Assembly: GCA_008973525.1 (NCBI GenBank) | Contig: WACJ01000524.1 | Coordinates: forward strand, 558,001-622,000 | Direction of reading: 5' to 3' | DNA: 64,000 nt | Origin: Stenopsyche tienmushanensis | Taxonomy: Eukaryota; Arthropoda; Insecta; Trichoptera; Stenopsychidae | Shown here: positions 61,701 to 64,000 of the stretch, piece by piece | Layout of the letters: each line of letters starts with the position of its first letter | Position numbering within the stretch: the stretch's first letter is position 1 | Program-made: the position numbers and the translations under genes | Notes under the pieces: model-generated | The model's database searches: none | What the model was told of the DNA's origin: nothing | What the model saw: only the letters and a program-made list of their open reading frames with translations

Positions 61701-64000
61701 GTTGCCAGTGGATACATGTACAACTTCAAGCTATTTATCAATAAAGCATTCGAAGTTACTCATATTCCGAGTAGATTAGATAATTCTGGAGATATAGGCT
61801 TTCAGAGTTAGGTTCAATAAGTGAGCCATTTTATTAATTTCTTACATGTTATTTTGAATAACATTTTCATAATCGATGTAATCGTTCAACAATTTGAATA
61901 ACTTCTTCCAAACGCTCCCAAGCTTCGTCGATGTTTCTGGTAGTTTTCACGGTTTTCAATTCCAAATCCACACAACCCGCATAGCATCTTATACTTAATT
62001 TCTGATGATTTATATTATAAACGCAAGAAAAATATCGAAAGTTTATGTTATAATAATTCCGCACTCGTTTCAACTAAAATCTGATTAATGATGCATCGTA
62101 TGTTTAAGATGCAACGTTTTATGTATAATGCAATGCATGCATTCATGCGTATTTATATTATTTTTTTAACCACATTAAAGTAAATATTCTTGAAGGTGAA
62201 AATTCTAAACCGCGCAGAAAGAGGATCGGATGTCCATCAGCTTTTCAGTATTAATTCAATGTATATGGCGTAGTTTTATTTTCTATTTATCAATGAGTAA
62301 TTGCAAATGGTAATCCTTTATTCCTTGCCATCGGGAAAATCCAGCACTATATTTATTCCCTTTGTCGACACTTTGCTTTGTGCATCGTAAATACGCAAAT
62401 CTCAGTCAATTGGTAAGTAATTCAATTAAATTTATTTATACGGAAGCTATTTTAATTACAAAAAATAAATTTAAATATCATAATAATAAATTTAAAAAAT
62501 ACAATATTTGGGTCGTATTTATTTATAAAATTGCTAATTAGTAACCAAAACCGAAATATTTAAAAATAATTGAAAAAGTCAATTAAATATGTTTGTGTTC
62601 ATCAAATCTCAATTAAGTTTTGCTGATGTCTTAGAAATTAAATCGGGAAGTTTGGAGAAAAATAAAGTTGCTTGATATTGGCTGTTCTAAAAATCCTATA
62701 AAACACTTTTTCGTTGCATGAAAATTATTGATGATAGATAATTCAAACAATAAAATCTTTTATAAATGTAACGCATGCTTACATCATTATAATCTCGAAT
62801 AAGTAGTACTAAAGTAAGTTTCATAGAGAAATTACTGCAAAATATTAAATTTCTTGTGCTTGATCATTCTTAAACAGTGTAATACGATGTTTTGAGAGCA
62901 TAAACTTGCATCTAATGGCGAAAGTTATATTCTTCGTCGAGAAATACTTATTGCAACAATACAAAAATCTTCTTGTAAATGGGAAAACTCGCTTGGAGCT
63001 ATTTTTTTAAAAAAACTATTTACTTCGGTGTTAATATGAAATATGGACAGTAATAAAATAAAGCCCTTATATACTTTTCATAAACATATTGTCAAGATAT
63101 ATCGAGACATTTAGACAGTGAGATTATGGTGATATTGTTCGCATAATGCCGTTTTGGGTATTTATAATTTATGTGTCTGTAATCGCAAGATAAATATTTT
63201 GATAAAGCACCGCATGCTGCTGAACTTGGAGGTTGTCTAGACTTTAAAGGTTACCATATGTCACAAATAATCTTAAAACATTGAAAATATTCGATTATAT
63301 AGGACAAAAATAATATCATTCTATAAGCTTACATTTGAAGATGTATAAAGTGGGTATGACTCATTATTATATGTAATGTAAAACTATTTTTTAATGCCGA
63401 AATAAAAAAAATCTGAATTCATTAATAAGCCTTCTTGATTAAATATTTCTCTTTATAGTAAACATAAAATTGACAATTCATGAATGTGGAATCGTGCTGT
63501 GGAAAAGTAAAAATAAAATAAAGCAATAAACCATGTTACCCAAGTCATCTCCAGACTTTTACATATTTTTTCTTTTCTTCAGGGATCTTTTGTTATACTT
63601 TGTAAAAATATATATACATTTATACATAAATATTTTATTTTATTTGGGATGAATATTTTTCCCATGATCTTTAATAAATGGCGTCAGTAATATATATCAT
63701 ATGTATAGTAATTACATCAGGGGATAATTTTCCGTTTTGACAGTACTGACGTCTTCATTCCTATAATTCTTGGAATTCATTCTCAGTTTTATCCCTCGAC
63801 GAAAAAACATATTTTCCCCCGATACGAAATATTATTTTCTTCTTGTATAATAATAACTAATGATGCACGAACAACCATAACATATTTTATACAAACGTGT
63901 ACTTTTCGATCGTTGATTGAGCCATAAACACGTGCAATCTGTATCATTTATTTTTTTCTTTGAAATCTGAAAATAATTTACTACCGGAATGAAAATGTTT
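55756..64000. other. Long non-coding stretch to the window end, probably CadN intron
   Basis: No cadherin exon was seen. It contains GC-richer patches (about 56760-57190, 57360-57480, 58200-58640 and 60830-61350). The bases at 60391-60408, which read as a reversed TTAACCCTTTGCACTC, resemble one end of a piggyBac-like repeat without a partner. A small ORF at 61867-62073 on the - strand is discussed in the findings. Confidence 0.5.
56222..56269 (+). repeat. Short tandem repeat, 19-bp unit, about 2.5 copies
   Basis: GCATCATAAATATAAATCT is followed directly by GCATCATAAATCTAATTCT and the partial unit GAATCATAAA. Imperfect, AT-rich, no function inferred. Confidence 0.7.

Overview
This window is AT-rich eukaryotic DNA, most likely from an insect. 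The only cellular gene I can support is an internal part of the neural-type classical cadherin, the CadN (DN-cadherin) orthologue, on the + strand. Ten exon positions between 31064 and 40018 carry an uninterrupted reading frame of about 873 codons. One of those positions exists as two alternative exons. Every splice junction fits in phase with GT/AG borders. The encoded extracellular cadherin (EC) repeats follow the insect CadN protein very closely as I remember it, which is the basis for the insect call. The signal peptide, the first EC repeats, the membrane segment and the catenin-binding tail are not in the window.

Layout. Positions 1-31063 are intron (or upstream non-coding DNA) with scattered transposon remains: a non-LTR retrotransposon fragment (about 1065-1372, - strand), a decayed element ORF (7798-8418, - strand), a TTAA-flanked DNA transposon with a broken transposase (9457-11077), and a Tigger/pogo-like element (28861-29753). 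Positions 31064-40018 hold the cadherin exons, with a second TTAA-flanked element (32640-33252) in one intron. Positions 40019-64000 are again non-coding, with an inverted relative of the Tigger-like element (40888-41365) and two copies of a tRNA-derived SINE-like repeat (about 52226 and 55650). I found no next cadherin exon downstream, so the flanking introns are at least about 31 kb and 24 kb if the gene is continuous.

The most interesting biology is a tandem pair of mutually exclusive exons at 37198-37388 and 37534-37724. Both are exactly 191 nt, both run from phase 0 to phase 2, and 31 of 63 complete residues are identical. Including both or neither would break the frame. They swap the end of one EC repeat, its linker and the start of the next, so they would give two adhesion isoforms. 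They lie in a GC-rich patch unlike the surrounding sequence, with possible RNA hairpins in the nearby introns.

I found no tRNA, rRNA, CRISPR array or convincing second protein-coding gene. Most other open frames are chance frames in AT-rich DNA. I do not see a wholly new system; the window is an adhesion-receptor gene with regulated splicing and a varied set of old transposons.
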